64,000 nt of DNA, from contig CABOHA010000005.1 of NCBI GenBank assembly GCA_902399975.1, positions 62,001 through 126,000 of the forward strand, in the 5' to 3' direction. Source of the stretch: Coriobacteriaceae bacterium (lineage in GTDB: Bacteria; Actinomycetota; Coriobacteriia; Coriobacteriales; Coriobacteriaceae). The notes beneath the pieces are model-generated. The model made no database searches. It was given only the letters and a program-made list of their open reading frames with translations, and was not told the origin of the DNA. A program made the translations under genes and the position numbers. Of this stretch, positions 38,271 through 47,475 are shown piece after piece. Every line of letters starts with the position of its first letter. Within the stretch, counting starts at the first letter, position 1.

Positions 38271-39947
38271 TTAGGCGAGCTCGGCGGTACCCAGATCGGC
38301 GTGCTTCTGCGGATCAACATAGAGATGCTTGACGCGGTCAGAGCCAGCGATGGTGTGCGTGTAGAACATCACCGGGATAACCGGGCAGTCAGCAGCGACC
38401 ATGGCGTCGGCCTCCCGCATCTTGGCGATGCGCTCCTCGTCATCAACCGTGGTGCGGGCCTCGTCGACCTTGGCATCGAACTCGGGGTTGCTGTAACCGG
38501 AGCGGTTGTCGCCACCGAGGGAGTCGGAGTGGAACAGCGGGTACAGGAAGTTGTCCATGATCGGGTAATCGGCGATCCAGCCCAGACGGCCGAACTGATA
38601 GTTGAAGTTCTGATACTGCTCGAGCAGGGCAGACCACTCAGGGGTATCGGAGACAGCGGTAACGCCAACCTTGGCGAGGTCGCCGATGATGGACTCCATG
38701 ATCTCCTTGTGACCACCGTCCTGGTTGTAGGAAAGGGTCACGCTAATGCCACGATCGCCGTTAGCGCCAGCGGGAGCGACCTTGTCGAGGTACTCGTTAG
38801 CCTTGTCGACGTCATAGGCGCAGAACTCCCATGCGCCCTCCTTGTAGCCGGCGATTCCCGGAGGAACAATACCGTCGGCGGGGGTACGGGTACCCTTGAA
38901 GATGGTCTTGCAGATGGCCTCACGGTTGATGGCCAGGGAGATGCCCTTGCGCAGGTCGGCGTTATTGAACGGCTCGGCCGTGGTGTTGCAGGTCAGATAG
39001 TACGTGGAAGGCTCGGCACCGAGCAGCATATGCTCGCCGTCACCCATGGTGTAACCGTCCTTGGACTCGCCACGGTCCTTCTTGGCGGCATCGATCTGAG
39101 CAACGGGAACGTCGCAGACATCGAGGTTACCGGCCTGGAACTCCTTGTAAGCGGTCTCCATGTCCTTGATGACCTGGAAGTGGATGCCATCGATCTTGGC
39201 CTTGTCGCCATAGTAATCGTCAAACTTCTTGAGGTTGATCTCCTGGCCATCCTCCCACTTACCGTCCATCATGAACGGGCCGTTGCCGACCGGGGCAAGG
39301 TAGAAGCTCTTGACATCGGACTCGGCGCACTCGGGAACCGGGGACAGAGCCGGGTGAGAGGCGACGAAGGGGAAGTCGGCGTAAGCGGAAGACAGCTTGA
39401 CAACGAGGGTCTCATCGTCGGGGCAAGTAACACCGCTGAGCTCGGTAGCGTTGCCGGCAAGCAGATCGTCATAGCCCTCAACCATGGAAAGGTGATAGGA
39501 GACCTCGGAAGGACCATACTCGGTGGCGATGGCCGACTTGGTGTTGACTAGACGCTCCCAACCGAGCTTGAAGGACTTGGAGGTAACGTCGTCACCGTTG
39601 TGGAACTTAGCCTTCTTGATCTTGAAGGTGAACTCGGTGGCGTCGTCGTTAGCCTCAAAGGACTCGCAAGCCAGCGGAACGATCTCGCCCTTCTCGGGGT
39701 CGTACTCCGTCAGAGCGTCGAAGAGCTGGTACTCGACCTGAGTGCCCTGATCCTCCTGGACGTTGTAGGGGTCGATGCAGACCGGGTTGTTGATGTAGAA
39801 GTTCAGCGTCGAACCGGAGTCAGATCCGGAAGCGTCGCCGCCCTTCTTGCCGCATGCGGCAAGAAAAGCCATGGAGCTCGCAGCGAGGGTGCCGCCAACA
39901 AAGGCGCGACGACCCATAACGGGCTGGTGGAACATAGAATCAGCCAT
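38271..39947 (-). CDS. oppA: Oligopeptide-binding lipoprotein OppA
   Basis: This 558-residue SBP_bac_5 lipoprotein has a signal with a twin-arginine-like start (GRRAFVGGTLAASSM) and the lipobox LAAC. Family motifs are YQLFDALTEYDPEKGEIVPL (part), TFKIKKAKFHNGDDVTSKSF (part) and NADLRKGISLAINREAI. It binds peptides outside the membrane. ATG 39947 is preceded by AAGGAGG; an upstream in-frame start is unlikely. It is first in the opp operon. Confidence 0.93.
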   Translation of the reverse strand: MADSMFHQPVMGRRAFVGGTLAASSMAFLAACGKKGGDASGSDSGSTLNFYINNPVCIDPYNVQEDQGTQVEYQLFDALTEYDPEKGEIVPLACESFEANDDATEFTFKIKKAKFHNGDDVTSKSFKLGWERLVNTKSAIATEYGPSEVSYHLSMVEGYDDLLAGNATELSGVTCPDDETLVVKLSSAYADFPFVASHPALSPVPECAESDVKSFYLAPVGNGPFMMDGKWEDGQEINLKKFDDYYGDKAKIDGIHFQVIKDMETAYKEFQAGNLDVCDVPVAQIDAAKKDRGESKDGYTMGDGEHMLLGAEPSTYYLTCNTTAEPFNNADLRKGISLAINREAICKTIFKGTRTPADGIVPPGIAGYKEGAWEFCAYDVDKANEYLDKVAPAGANGDRGISVTLSYNQDGGHKEIMESIIGDLAKVGVTAVSDTPEWSALLEQYQNFNYQFGRLGWIADYPIMDNFLYPLFHSDSLGGDNRSGYSNPEFDAKVDEARTTVDDEERIAKMREADAMVAADCPVIPVMFYTHTIAGSDRVKHLYVDPQKHADLGTAELA

Positions 39948-40185
39948 GCCATCCTCCTTATGAGATAGGACAAAGTGAATTCGGCCGGGCAACGTCGAGA
40001 CAGCCCAATCGAACCATTCAAACGCGGTCCGCCGTTATGGCTGGTTATGCAGTGCGGGCCAACGTTTTGCAATACAGTAGCGCATTTTATGCACAATTTG
40101 GCGCTGATTCCGGTTAACGGTCGAGAATTTCTTTAGTTAGGCGAAGTATGTGGGGATATTTTGACTCTGTTACAAGTCTGTAAAC
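39948..40185. other. Upstream region of the opp operon
   Basis: The region is AT-rich at 40080-40190. It presumably carries the opp promoter, but I cannot pick a convincing pair of boxes, and I see no operator-like repeat. Confidence 0.5.
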
Positions 40186-40217
40186 AAAAAGGGCCCCACA
40201 CATGCGGGACCCTTTGC
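40186..40217 (-). terminator. Terminator after secG
   Basis: On the minus strand AAAGGGTCCCGC/GTGGGGCCCTTT forms the stem, and T-rich sequence follows. Confidence 0.8.
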
Positions 40218-40237
40218 AAACGTATATACGCCGTTGC

Positions 40238-40492
40238 TTAGTAGCCGACGATGCCCTGCGGGAAGAAGAACATGCACAGCACAACGCACACGGCAAACAC
40301 GACAGCCATGATAACGGTCAGGCGGTCAAGGTTCTGCTCCATAACGCCCGTGGCGGAGGTGGAGTTATACAGAGAACTGGCGATCATATCCGAAACGCCG
40401 GTACCCTTACCGGAGTGCATCAGGACGAGAATCGTCAGCGCCACGGCAGAGACAGCCCAAACAACAAACAGAAGAATCTGGAACGGACCCAT
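40238..40492 (-). CDS. secG: Preprotein translocase subunit SecG
   Basis: This 84-residue protein has two membrane helices (about 3-23 and 58-78) joined by the conserved SecG segment MHSGKGTGVSDMIASS. It assists SecYEG protein export. AGGAGC lies before its ATG. It is placed after the glycolytic genes, as in many Gram-positives. Confidence 0.93.
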   Translation of the reverse strand: MGPFQILLFVVWAVSAVALTILVLMHSGKGTGVSDMIASSLYNSTSATGVMEQNLDRLTVIMAVVFAVCVVLCMFFFPQGIVGY

Positions 40493-40586
40493 AGATAAGC
40501 TCCTTAATAGAACAATTCAAACTCCAGTACTGTACCACAACCCCCAGTACTCCCCCGCCTGCCATTTGAGGACGGGCAGAAATAGC

Positions 40587-40623
40587 GCAAAAGGGGGTTG
40601 TCCGAATGTGGACAACCCCCCTT
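40587..40623 (-). terminator. gpmI: Terminator after gpmI
   Basis: On the minus strand GGGGGTTGTCC/GGACAACCCCC is followed by TTTTGCG. A smaller hairpin with TAGAAAAC/GTTTTCTA arms (40625-40647) precedes it. Confidence 0.85.
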
Positions 40624-40648
40624 GCTAGAAAACGTTTGTTGTTTTCTA

Positions 40649-42202
40649 TTAGGCCTCGGTGGCGAGTACGCGACCCGTCATCTCGGCGGAAGGCTCAATG
40701 CCAGCCATGGTGAGCATGGTCGGAGCGATATCGGAAAGACGGCCGTCCTCAATACCGGTGAGCTGCGCCTTCTCATCAACGATGATGAACGGCACACGGT
40801 TGGTGGTGTGAGCCGTAAACGGATGCTTGGAACCGTCGGAAGCAACGTCAAACATGTGATCGGCGTTGCCGTGATCGGCGGTAATCAGCGCAAAGCCGCC
40901 CTTAGCGAGAATCGCCGGGACAACCTTGGACAGGGCATCGTCAACAGCCTCGACGGCCTTAACGGCAGCGTCGAAGACACCGGTGTGACCAACCATGTCG
41001 CAATTTGCGAAGTTCACGATGTAGAAATCAGCGCGATCCTCGTTGATAGCGGCGACAAGCTTCTCGGTAACCTCGGGAGCGCTCATCTCGGGCTGCAGAT
41101 CGTAGGTAGCAACCTTGGGGGAAGCGACGAGCACGCGCTCCTCGCCCTCCTTGGGCTCCTCGATGCCGCCATTGAGGAAGAACGTCACATGGGCGTACTT
41201 CTCGGTCTCGGCGGTGTGCAGCTGCTTCAGGCCATTGGCGGCGATAACGTCGGCCAGAACGTTCTCGGGGAACGTCTTGGGGAAGGCGACCTCGACGTCA
41301 AACGTCGGATCGTACTCGGTCATCGTCACAAAGTGCGAAAGCTTAATCTGCTCGCGCTCAAAGCCGTCGAACTCCTTGTCCGTGAACACGCGAGTCATCT
41401 GACGAGCGCGGTCGGGACGGAAGTTGAAGAAGATGGCCGCGTCGCCCTCGTGAATGCCCTCGTTGTGGGCAGCGAAGGGCTCGACGAACTCATCGCCGCG
41501 CGGATCCTTCTCGTAGTAGGCCTTGATACCGGCAACGGGGTCGGTATCGGCATCGGACGCGTTGACCATGACGTCGTAGGCGCGCTGGATGCGCTCCCAA
41601 CGATTATCGCGGTCCATGGCCCAATAACGGCCCGAGACGGTGGCAACGCGAGCGTCGCAACCGGTCTCCTCGGAGATCTTAGCCAGGAAGGCGCAGAACT
41701 CGCTCATATAGCCGGCACCGGACTGCGGGTCAACGTCGCGGCCATCCATGAAGGCGTGGACGCGAACGGTCTTGACACCGTGCTCGGCAGCCATCTTGAC
41801 CAGAGCCTCGACGTGGTTCATGTGAGAATGAACACCGCCAGGGCTCATAAGGCCCATGAGGTGGAGGGTCTTGCCGTCAGCCTTGACGTCGTCCATAGCC
41901 TTGACGAAAACCTCGTTCTTGGCGATGGAGCCGTCCTTGATGGCATTGTTGATGCGCGAAAGCTCCTGGAACACGATGCGGCCGGCACCGATGTTGAGGT
42001 GGCCTACCTCGGAGTTGCCCATCTGACCGTCGGGAAGGCCCACGTCCTCGCCCGAAGCACCGAGCGTGGTGTGGGGATACTGAGCGTACAGGCTGTCAAG
42101 GAAGGGCGTCTTGGCAGCGGCGACGGCGTTCTCGCCATCGGCCGGAGCCAGGCCGCAGCCGTCCATGATGATCAGGAGTGCAGGAAGATGACGCTGTGCC
42201 AT
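40649..42202 (-). CDS. gpmI: 2,3-bisphosphoglycerate-independent phosphoglycerate mutase
   Basis: This 517-residue glycolytic mutase interconverts 3- and 2-phosphoglycerate with two Mn ions. MDGCGLAPADGENAVAAAK (part) near the start and the phospho-serine in GNSEVGHLNIGAGR are diagnostic. The metal site ITADHGNADHM comes towards the C terminus with TAHTTNRVPFI. It starts 5 bases from the tpiA stop. It belongs to the gap-pgk-tpiA-gpmI run. Confidence 0.96.
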   Translation of the reverse strand: MAQRHLPALLIIMDGCGLAPADGENAVAAAKTPFLDSLYAQYPHTTLGASGEDVGLPDGQMGNSEVGHLNIGAGRIVFQELSRINNAIKDGSIAKNEVFVKAMDDVKADGKTLHLMGLMSPGGVHSHMNHVEALVKMAAEHGVKTVRVHAFMDGRDVDPQSGAGYMSEFCAFLAKISEETGCDARVATVSGRYWAMDRDNRWERIQRAYDVMVNASDADTDPVAGIKAYYEKDPRGDEFVEPFAAHNEGIHEGDAAIFFNFRPDRARQMTRVFTDKEFDGFEREQIKLSHFVTMTEYDPTFDVEVAFPKTFPENVLADVIAANGLKQLHTAETEKYAHVTFFLNGGIEEPKEGEERVLVASPKVATYDLQPEMSAPEVTEKLVAAINEDRADFYIVNFANCDMVGHTGVFDAAVKAVEAVDDALSKVVPAILAKGGFALITADHGNADHMFDVASDGSKHPFTAHTTNRVPFIIVDEKAQLTGIEDGRLSDIAPTMLTMAGIEPSAEMTGRVLATEA

Positions 42203-42207
42203 ATGTC

Positions 42208-42975
42208 CTACTCGCCTGCCTTGACGACCATAGAGGCAAAGTCGGCAGCCTTGAGCGAAGCGCCGCCCACGAGGGCGCCGTCAACATCGGGCTTGGCGAC
42301 AAGCTCGGCGATGTTGCCGGGCTTAGCGGAGCCACCATAGAGAACGCGGATGCCGTTAGCGAGCTCCTCGCCGAACATCTCCTTGAGGGTCTCACGGATA
42401 GCGCCGCAGACCTCCTGAGCGTCCTCGGCGGTAGCGGTCTTGCCGGTGCCGATGGCCCAGATGGGCTCATAGGCGACGACGACCTGCTTGGAGCAGGTGA
42501 TCTCAAGACCAGCAAGGCCAGCCTTGACCTGGTTCACGACGTGCTCGACATAGGTACCAGCCTCGCGGACCTCGAGGGACTCGCCGCAGCAGAAGACGGG
42601 AACAAGACCGGCGGCAACGAGGGCCTTGGCCTTCTTGTTCTGGTCCTCGTCGGTCTCGTGGAAGTAGTCGCGACGCTCGGAGTGGCCGATGATGCAGTAG
42701 GTGCAGCCAGCGGACTTGAGCATGTCGCAAGAGGACTCACCGGTGAAGGCACCCTTGGCCTCCCAGTACACGTTCTGTGCACCGAGGGCGATGGGGGCAG
42801 CCTGAATGCGGTCATGAACCGTGGTGATGTCGATGGTCGGAGGGCACACGAGCACCTCGACGCCAGCCGGAACCTCGGGCAGAGCCTGAGCCAGCTCGTC
42901 GGCGAGCTTGGCAGCCTCGGCGACGTCGTTGTTCATCTTCCAATTACCAGCGATAAGAAGGGTGCGATTAGGCAT
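42208..42975 (-). CDS. tpiA: Triose-phosphate isomerase
   Basis: This 255-residue TIM barrel has the catalytic Lys in GNWKMN, His in IIGHSERRDYF, and Glu in VVAYEPIWAIGTGKTA. The phosphate loop is LYGGSAKPGN. It interconverts DHAP and G3P. ATG 42975 overlaps the end of pgk by 8 bases and has GGAGG upstream, so it is translationally coupled. Confidence 0.96.
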   Translation of the reverse strand: MPNRTLLIAGNWKMNNDVAEAAKLADELAQALPEVPAGVEVLVCPPTIDITTVHDRIQAAPIALGAQNVYWEAKGAFTGESSCDMLKSAGCTYCIIGHSERRDYFHETDEDQNKKAKALVAAGLVPVFCCGESLEVREAGTYVEHVVNQVKAGLAGLEITCSKQVVVAYEPIWAIGTGKTATAEDAQEVCGAIRETLKEMFGEELANGIRVLYGGSAKPGNIAELVAKPDVDGALVGGASLKAADFASMVVKAGE

Positions 42976-44158
42976 CGAGAAGCGCCTCCACTCCGGGCAG
43001 GGCCTTACCCTCGACGAGCTCCATGGAAGCGCCACCACCGGTGGAGATCCAGCTCATCTTGTCGGCCAGGTTGAACTTGTTGACAGCTGCGACAGAGTCG
43101 CCACCGCCGATGATCGAGGTGCAGTCGGCCTCGGCAACAGCCTCGGCGATAGCCTGGGTGCCGTGAGCGAAGTTGTCAAACTCGAAGACGCCCATGGGGC
43201 CGTTCCAGAACACGGTCTTGGCGCCCTTGACGGCCTCGGCGTAGAGCTCCTCGGTCTTGGGGCCGATGTCCATACCCTCACGATCGTCGGGGATAGCGTC
43301 GGAAGCGACAACCTCGGGGACAGCGTCCTCGCCAAAGTGATCGGCAACGCGGTTATCGATGGGGAGCAGGATCTTGACGCCCTTCTCCTCGGCCTTCTTG
43401 AGCATCTCGCCGGCGCGCTCGACCCAGTCCTCTTCCTTGAGAGACTGACCGACGGTCAGGCCCTGAGCCAGGAAGAAGGTGTAGGCCATGCCGCCACCGA
43501 TGATCAGGGTGTCAGCGGAGTCGATGAGGTGATCGAGAACGCCGATCTTGGAGGAAACCTTGGAACCGCCGACGATAGCGACGAAGGGGCGCTCGGGCTC
43601 GGCGAAGATGCCGGTCAGCGTGTCGACCTCCTTCTCGAGCAGGAAGCCAGCGACTGCGGGCAGGTAAGCGGCGGGGCCCACAACGGAACCCTGGGCGCGG
43701 TGAGCGGTGCCAAAGGCATCGAGGACGAAGACGTCACCATAGGAAGCGAGGATCTTGGCGATCTCGGGATCGTTCTTCTTCTCACGCTTGTCAAAACGGA
43801 CGTTCTCGAGAACGAGGACCTTGCCCGGCTCGACGGCGGCAACAGCCTCAGCAGCCTTCTCGCCGTAGGTGTCGGCGACAAAGGCAACATCGAGACCAGA
43901 GAGCTCAGCGAGCTTCTTGGCGACGGGCTCGAGGGACAGCTCGGGCTGGAAGCCGGTGCCATCGGGACGGCCGAGGTGGCTCATGAGGATGACGCGAGCG
44001 TTGTGCTCAACGAGGTAGTTGATGGTGGGCAGGGCAGCCTTGATGCGGGTGGTGTCGCCAACGACGCCATCCTTGATAGGCACGTTGAAGTCAACGCGGA
44101 CGAGAACGCGCTTGCCGTCGACATCGATGTCGCGGACGGTCTTCTTGGTAAAGGCCAT
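42968..44158 (-). CDS. pgk: Phosphoglycerate kinase
   Basis: This 396-residue kinase makes ATP from 1,3-bisphosphoglycerate. Motifs are KRVLVRVDFNVPI, RVILMSHLGRPDG, VDTLTGIFAEPERPFVAIVGGSKVSSK (part), and GGGDSVAAV towards the C-terminal nucleotide site. ATG 44158 has GAAAGG upstream. A strong hairpin separates it from gap, and it overlaps tpiA. Confidence 0.96.
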   Translation of the reverse strand: MAFTKKTVRDIDVDGKRVLVRVDFNVPIKDGVVGDTTRIKAALPTINYLVEHNARVILMSHLGRPDGTGFQPELSLEPVAKKLAELSGLDVAFVADTYGEKAAEAVAAVEPGKVLVLENVRFDKREKKNDPEIAKILASYGDVFVLDAFGTAHRAQGSVVGPAAYLPAVAGFLLEKEVDTLTGIFAEPERPFVAIVGGSKVSSKIGVLDHLIDSADTLIIGGGMAYTFFLAQGLTVGQSLKEEDWVERAGEMLKKAEEKGVKILLPIDNRVADHFGEDAVPEVVASDAIPDDREGMDIGPKTEELYAEAVKGAKTVFWNGPMGVFEFDNFAHGTQAIAEAVAEADCTSIIGGGDSVAAVNKFNLADKMSWISTGGGASMELVEGKALPGVEALLDA

Positions 44159-44213
44159 GTTTGCTTCTACCTTTCGTACGTGTCTGCCTCCCATTACGGC
44201 AGACGATTTCCTA

Positions 44214-44263
44214 TAAAAAGGGCGCGACCCTAGGGTGTAAGCCCTATGAGGCCGCGCCCTTCT
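44214..44263 (-). terminator. Hairpin between gap and pgk
   Basis: On the minus strand GGGCGCG...CGCGCCC with an inner CATAGGG/CCCTAGG-type stem is followed by TTTTTAT. It should end most gap transcripts, so pgk needs read-through or its own promoter. Confidence 0.8.
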
Positions 44264-44298
44264 TTAGACGCTCAACGAGCTATTCGCTAAAAGCTAAA

Positions 44299-45324
44299 TT
44301 AAGCAACGAACTTCTCGAAGTACTTGATGGTGCGGACCATCTGAGAGGTGTAGGAGTTCTCGTTGTCGTACCAAGAGGTGACCTGAACGAGGGTCTGGCC
44401 GTTGCCGAGGTCAGAGCACATGGTCTGAGTGGCGTCGAAGATGGAGCCGTGGGTCTCGCCGATGATGTCGGTGGAGACGATGTCGTCCTCGTTGTAACCG
44501 AAGGTCTCGGAGATGGTGGAAGCGTAGGCCTTCATAGCGGCGTTGACCTCGTCGACGGTGACCTTCTTGTCAACGACAGCGTAGAGGTTGGTGATGGAGC
44601 CGGTCGGCGTCGGGACGCGCTGGGCGGCACCGATGAGCTTACCGTTGAGCTCGGGGAGAACCAGGCCGATAGCCTTGGCAGCACCGGTGGTGTTGGGGAC
44701 GATGTTGACGGCGCAGGCGCGGCTACGACGCTTGTTGCCCTTGCGCTGCGGGCCGTCGAGCGGCATCTGGTCGCCGGTCCAGGCGTGAATGGTGGTCATG
44801 ATGCCGGACACGATGGGAGCGAAGTCGTTCAGACCCTTGGCCATCGGGGCGAGGCAGTTGGTGGTGCAGGAAGCGGCGGAGATGATGTTGTCCTCAGCGG
44901 TCAGCGTCTCGTGGTTGACGTTGTACACGATGGTGGGCAGATCGCTGCCGGCCGGAGCGGAGATGACGACCTTCTTGGCGCCAGCGTTGATGTGGGCCTG
45001 AGCCTTAGCCTTGCTGGTGTAGAAGCCGGTGCACTCGAGAACGACGTCGACGTCGAGGTCGCCCCAAGGCAGGTTGTTGGCGTCGGCCTCCTTGTAGATC
45101 TTGATCTCCTTGCCGTCAACGGTGATGGAATCCTCGCCAGCAACGACCTCGTGATCGCGAGCGTAGTTGCCCTGCGTGGAGTCGTACTTCAGCAGGTAAG
45201 CGAGCATATCGGGAGAGGTGAGGTCGTTGATAGCGACAATCTCGGAGCCCTCATGACCGAACATCTGACGGAAAGCCAGACGACCGATGCGACCGAAGCC
45301 GTTAATAGCAACCTTTACTGCCAT
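44299..45324 (-). CDS. gap: Glyceraldehyde-3-phosphate dehydrogenase, type I
   Basis: This 341-residue dehydrogenase has NAD binding at [17 protein letters not shown] (residues 3-19) and the catalytic Cys in [12 protein letters not shown] (about residue 154). [11 protein letters not shown] and [13 protein letters not shown] are near the end. It catalyses the oxidising step of glycolysis. AAAGGAG lies before ATG 45324. A palindrome TTAAAACGTTTTAA is about 135 bases upstream and may be a LacI-type operator. Confidence 0.96.
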   Translation of the reverse strand: MAVKVAINGFGRIGRLAFRQMFGHEGSEIVAINDLTSPDMLAYLLKYDSTQGNYARDHEVVAGEDSITVDGKEIKIYKEADANNLPWGDLDVDVVLECTGFYTSKAKAQAHINAGAKKVVISAPAGSDLPTIVYNVNHETLTAEDNIISAASCTTNCLAPMAKGLNDFAPIVSGIMTTIHAWTGDQMPLDGPQRKGNKRRSRACAVNIVPNTTGAAKAIGLVLPELNGKLIGAAQRVPTPTGSITNLYAVVDKKVTVDEVNAAMKAYASTISETFGYNEDDIVSTDIIGETHGSIFDATQTMCSDLGNGQTLVQVTSWYDNENSYTSQMVRTIKYFEKFVA

Positions 45325-45458
45325 TGTGTCTCCTTTCGTAAGGCCCCCGCAAGCTACAGCGCCCGCCGTTGAGGCCCACAAACTAACCACTCGCCTAATA
45401 TACCTTTTTTTTGACTTGAATTTCACGAGAATGCTCGAAATTGAAAATCAAATTTACG

Positions 45459-45472
45459 TTAAAACGTTTTAA
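45459..45472. promoter_or_regulatory. LacI-type palindrome upstream of gap
   Basis: TTAAAACGTTTTAA is a perfect 14-bp palindrome with a central CG, as in LacI/GalR-family sites. It lies between whiA and gap. No LacI-family gene is in the window. Confidence 0.45.
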
Positions 45473-45517
45473 AGAATAAAATAGCAGCTAAATCCGTATA
45501 TACGTCAATACTTTAAA

Positions 45518-46447
45518 CTACTTGTTTGCTTCAATGAGCTTTTCAAGACGTAAAACACGATGGTAGAGGGCCGACTTCGACAAGGGAGGGTCAGCCATCT
45601 CCCCTAAATCACGCAGCGACAGATCGGGATAGCGCTCGCGCAGGTCGCAAAAGACCGCCAAGGCATCCGGAAGCGCATCCCGAAGGCCGCGCTGCTCGAG
45701 CTCATCGATAAGCGCAAGCTGATGTTGGGCAGCACCGGCGCTTCTGGTCTGGTTGGCGAGCTCGGCGTTCACGCGACGGTTCACATCGTTCTTAACCAAC
45801 TTGACCGCGCGCGCCTCCTCAATCTCGGCAACGCTGCGCTTGGCACCAATCAGCTTTAATAGATGCTCGATTTCCTCGGCGCTCTTAATGTACACGGCAT
45901 ATGACCCCCGCCGTGCATTAACACGAGCATGGACCCCAATCTGCCCCAACAGGTCGCAAAGCCCCTTAGCATATTGCTCGCCCTGCACCGCGATCTCCAA
46001 ATGAAAATCGCCGCGCGGATCGGCCACGAAGCCACCCGCGATGAGCGCGCCGCGGATGTAGGCAAGCCTGCAGCAGGGACGGGCAACGATGTGTCGGGGA
46101 ACACCAGCGACGAGCCCTCCCCTGCGGTCTAGAATGCCCAGCAGCACCAGAGCCTTGTCCAGGTCGGGTTGATCGGGCAGGGTAATGAGATAATTACGGA
46201 CCTTATGCAAGACCGATTTACGAACGGTGAATTCCGTTTTGAGCTTAAGGATGCGATGTGTCAGCGTGATCATCGTGCGTGCGACGGCTCCCGTCTCAGT
46301 CGCAACCGTCAAACGATACCGCCCAGAGCCGGTAAGCGAGAGCGTACCACTCACGCGCGTGAGGGCGGCAAGTGTCGACAAGTCGCAGTATTCACATTCG
46401 GGTTCGCAGCGCGCAAGCTCGTCGCGCACCTCAGCGGTAAACGACAT
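45518..46447 (-). CDS. whiA: DNA-binding protein WhiA
   Basis: This 309-residue protein has an N-terminal LAGLIDADG-like domain (with RGALIAGGFVADPRGDFHLEI, in part) and a C-terminal helix-turn-helix with LRDLGEMADPPLSKSALYHRV (part). It is present in most Gram-positives, where it acts in cell division and, in Streptomyces, in sporulation control. It starts 6 bases after rapZ. The usual gene between the two (yvcK) is absent here. Confidence 0.93.
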   Translation of the reverse strand: MSFTAEVRDELARCEPECEYCDLSTLAALTRVSGTLSLTGSGRYRLTVATETGAVARTMITLTHRILKLKTEFTVRKSVLHKVRNYLITLPDQPDLDKALVLLGILDRRGGLVAGVPRHIVARPCCRLAYIRGALIAGGFVADPRGDFHLEIAVQGEQYAKGLCDLLGQIGVHARVNARRGSYAVYIKSAEEIEHLLKLIGAKRSVAEIEEARAVKLVKNDVNRRVNAELANQTRSAGAAQHQLALIDELEQRGLRDALPDALAVFCDLRERYPDLSLRDLGEMADPPLSKSALYHRVLRLEKLIEANK

Positions 46448-46453
46448 GCAGGC

Positions 46454-47356
46454 CTATGCCTTCGTGTTGGCGCGCGACAGATCGCGGTGGGAGATGCTCA
46501 CGTGATACTGGGCGCCTTCCAGGTAACGGGCCGTGGCCTCGGCAATGGCGACGCTACGGTGCTGTCCGCCCGTGCAGCCGATGGCGATAGAAAGCTGCGG
46601 TTTACCCTCCGCGATATAGCCCGGCATCACCGTATCGAGTAGCCGTGTCCAAGCCTTCCAAAACTCCTGCGTCTTGGGATGGTCCAGAACAAAATCCGAG
46701 ACCTTTTTATCGAGACCGGTCATCGTGCGCATCTCGGGATCGTAGAACGGATTGGGCAGGAAGCGGACGTCGATCATAATGTCCGCCTCGACGGGCATGC
46801 CGTGCTTAAAGCCAAACGAGAACACATGGACGTCCATGAGCTGTTGGTCGGACAGTTCGGAAAATGCCATACGTAGCTTGTTGCGCAGCGCAGAGGTGCG
46901 CAGACGGCTCGTGTCGATAATCATATCGGCTCGATCGCGCACGCCCTGCAGCTGAAGGCGCTCGCGCTGAATGGCATCGGCCGTAGTCTCCCCCGGTTTG
47001 GCAATGGGATGACGGCGGCGGTTTTCGCTATAACGACGGATCAGCACCTCGTCAGAAGCCTCTAGGAACACGATGTCGCAGCTCATCTCGCGTTCTTCGA
47101 GCGCGGCGACCGCATCGAGCAACTCGTCAAACAGTCCCTGGCTACGCAAATCGCAGGTGACGGCGAGATGCCTGCCCACGCCCGTATTGATGCCGACGAG
47201 CTCGGCAAGCTGGGCGATCAGACGCGGAGGCAGGTTATCGATGCAAAAATAGCCCATGTCCTCGAACACGTGCATGGCCTGCGTGCGGCCCGATCCGGAC
47301 ATTCCGGTGATGATGACGATATCGGGGATGCGCTCCGAGCGCTCCGCCGCATCCAT
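46454..47356 (-). CDS. rapZ: RNase adapter / nucleotide-binding protein RapZ
   Basis: The 300-residue protein has a P-loop GMSGSGRTQAM, with Arg in place of the usual Lys, as in some actinobacterial members. The C-terminal domain carries the family motif IGCTGGQHRSVAIAE. In E. coli, RapZ tunes glucosamine-6-phosphate synthase via small RNAs, while the Gram-positive role is less clear. ATG 47356 has AAAGGGAG upstream. An upstream ATG at 47374 also has a ribosome site, so the start is not certain. Confidence 0.9.
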   Translation of the reverse strand: MDAAERSERIPDIVIITGMSGSGRTQAMHVFEDMGYFCIDNLPPRLIAQLAELVGINTGVGRHLAVTCDLRSQGLFDELLDAVAALEEREMSCDIVFLEASDEVLIRRYSENRRRHPIAKPGETTADAIQRERLQLQGVRDRADMIIDTSRLRTSALRNKLRMAFSELSDQQLMDVHVFSFGFKHGMPVEADIMIDVRFLPNPFYDPEMRTMTGLDKKVSDFVLDHPKTQEFWKAWTRLLDTVMPGYIAEGKPQLSIAIGCTGGQHRSVAIAEATARYLEGAQYHVSISHRDLSRANTKA

Positions 47357-47386
47357 GGCATCTCCCTTTTGCATGTGTTGCCTCCC

Positions 47387-47424
47387 GAAAACAAGCGCGG
47401 GACCCAGCAACCCGGATCCCGCGC
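47387..47424 (-). terminator. Terminator of the sialic-acid operon
   Basis: On the minus strand GCGCGGGA/TCCCGCGC is followed by TTGTTTTCGG. It lies after nanE and before rapZ. Confidence 0.75.
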
Positions 47425-47475
47425 GGTCAATTGCCTATATTGAGTATACCGCCCCGAGCGGATACGAGGCCTGTC

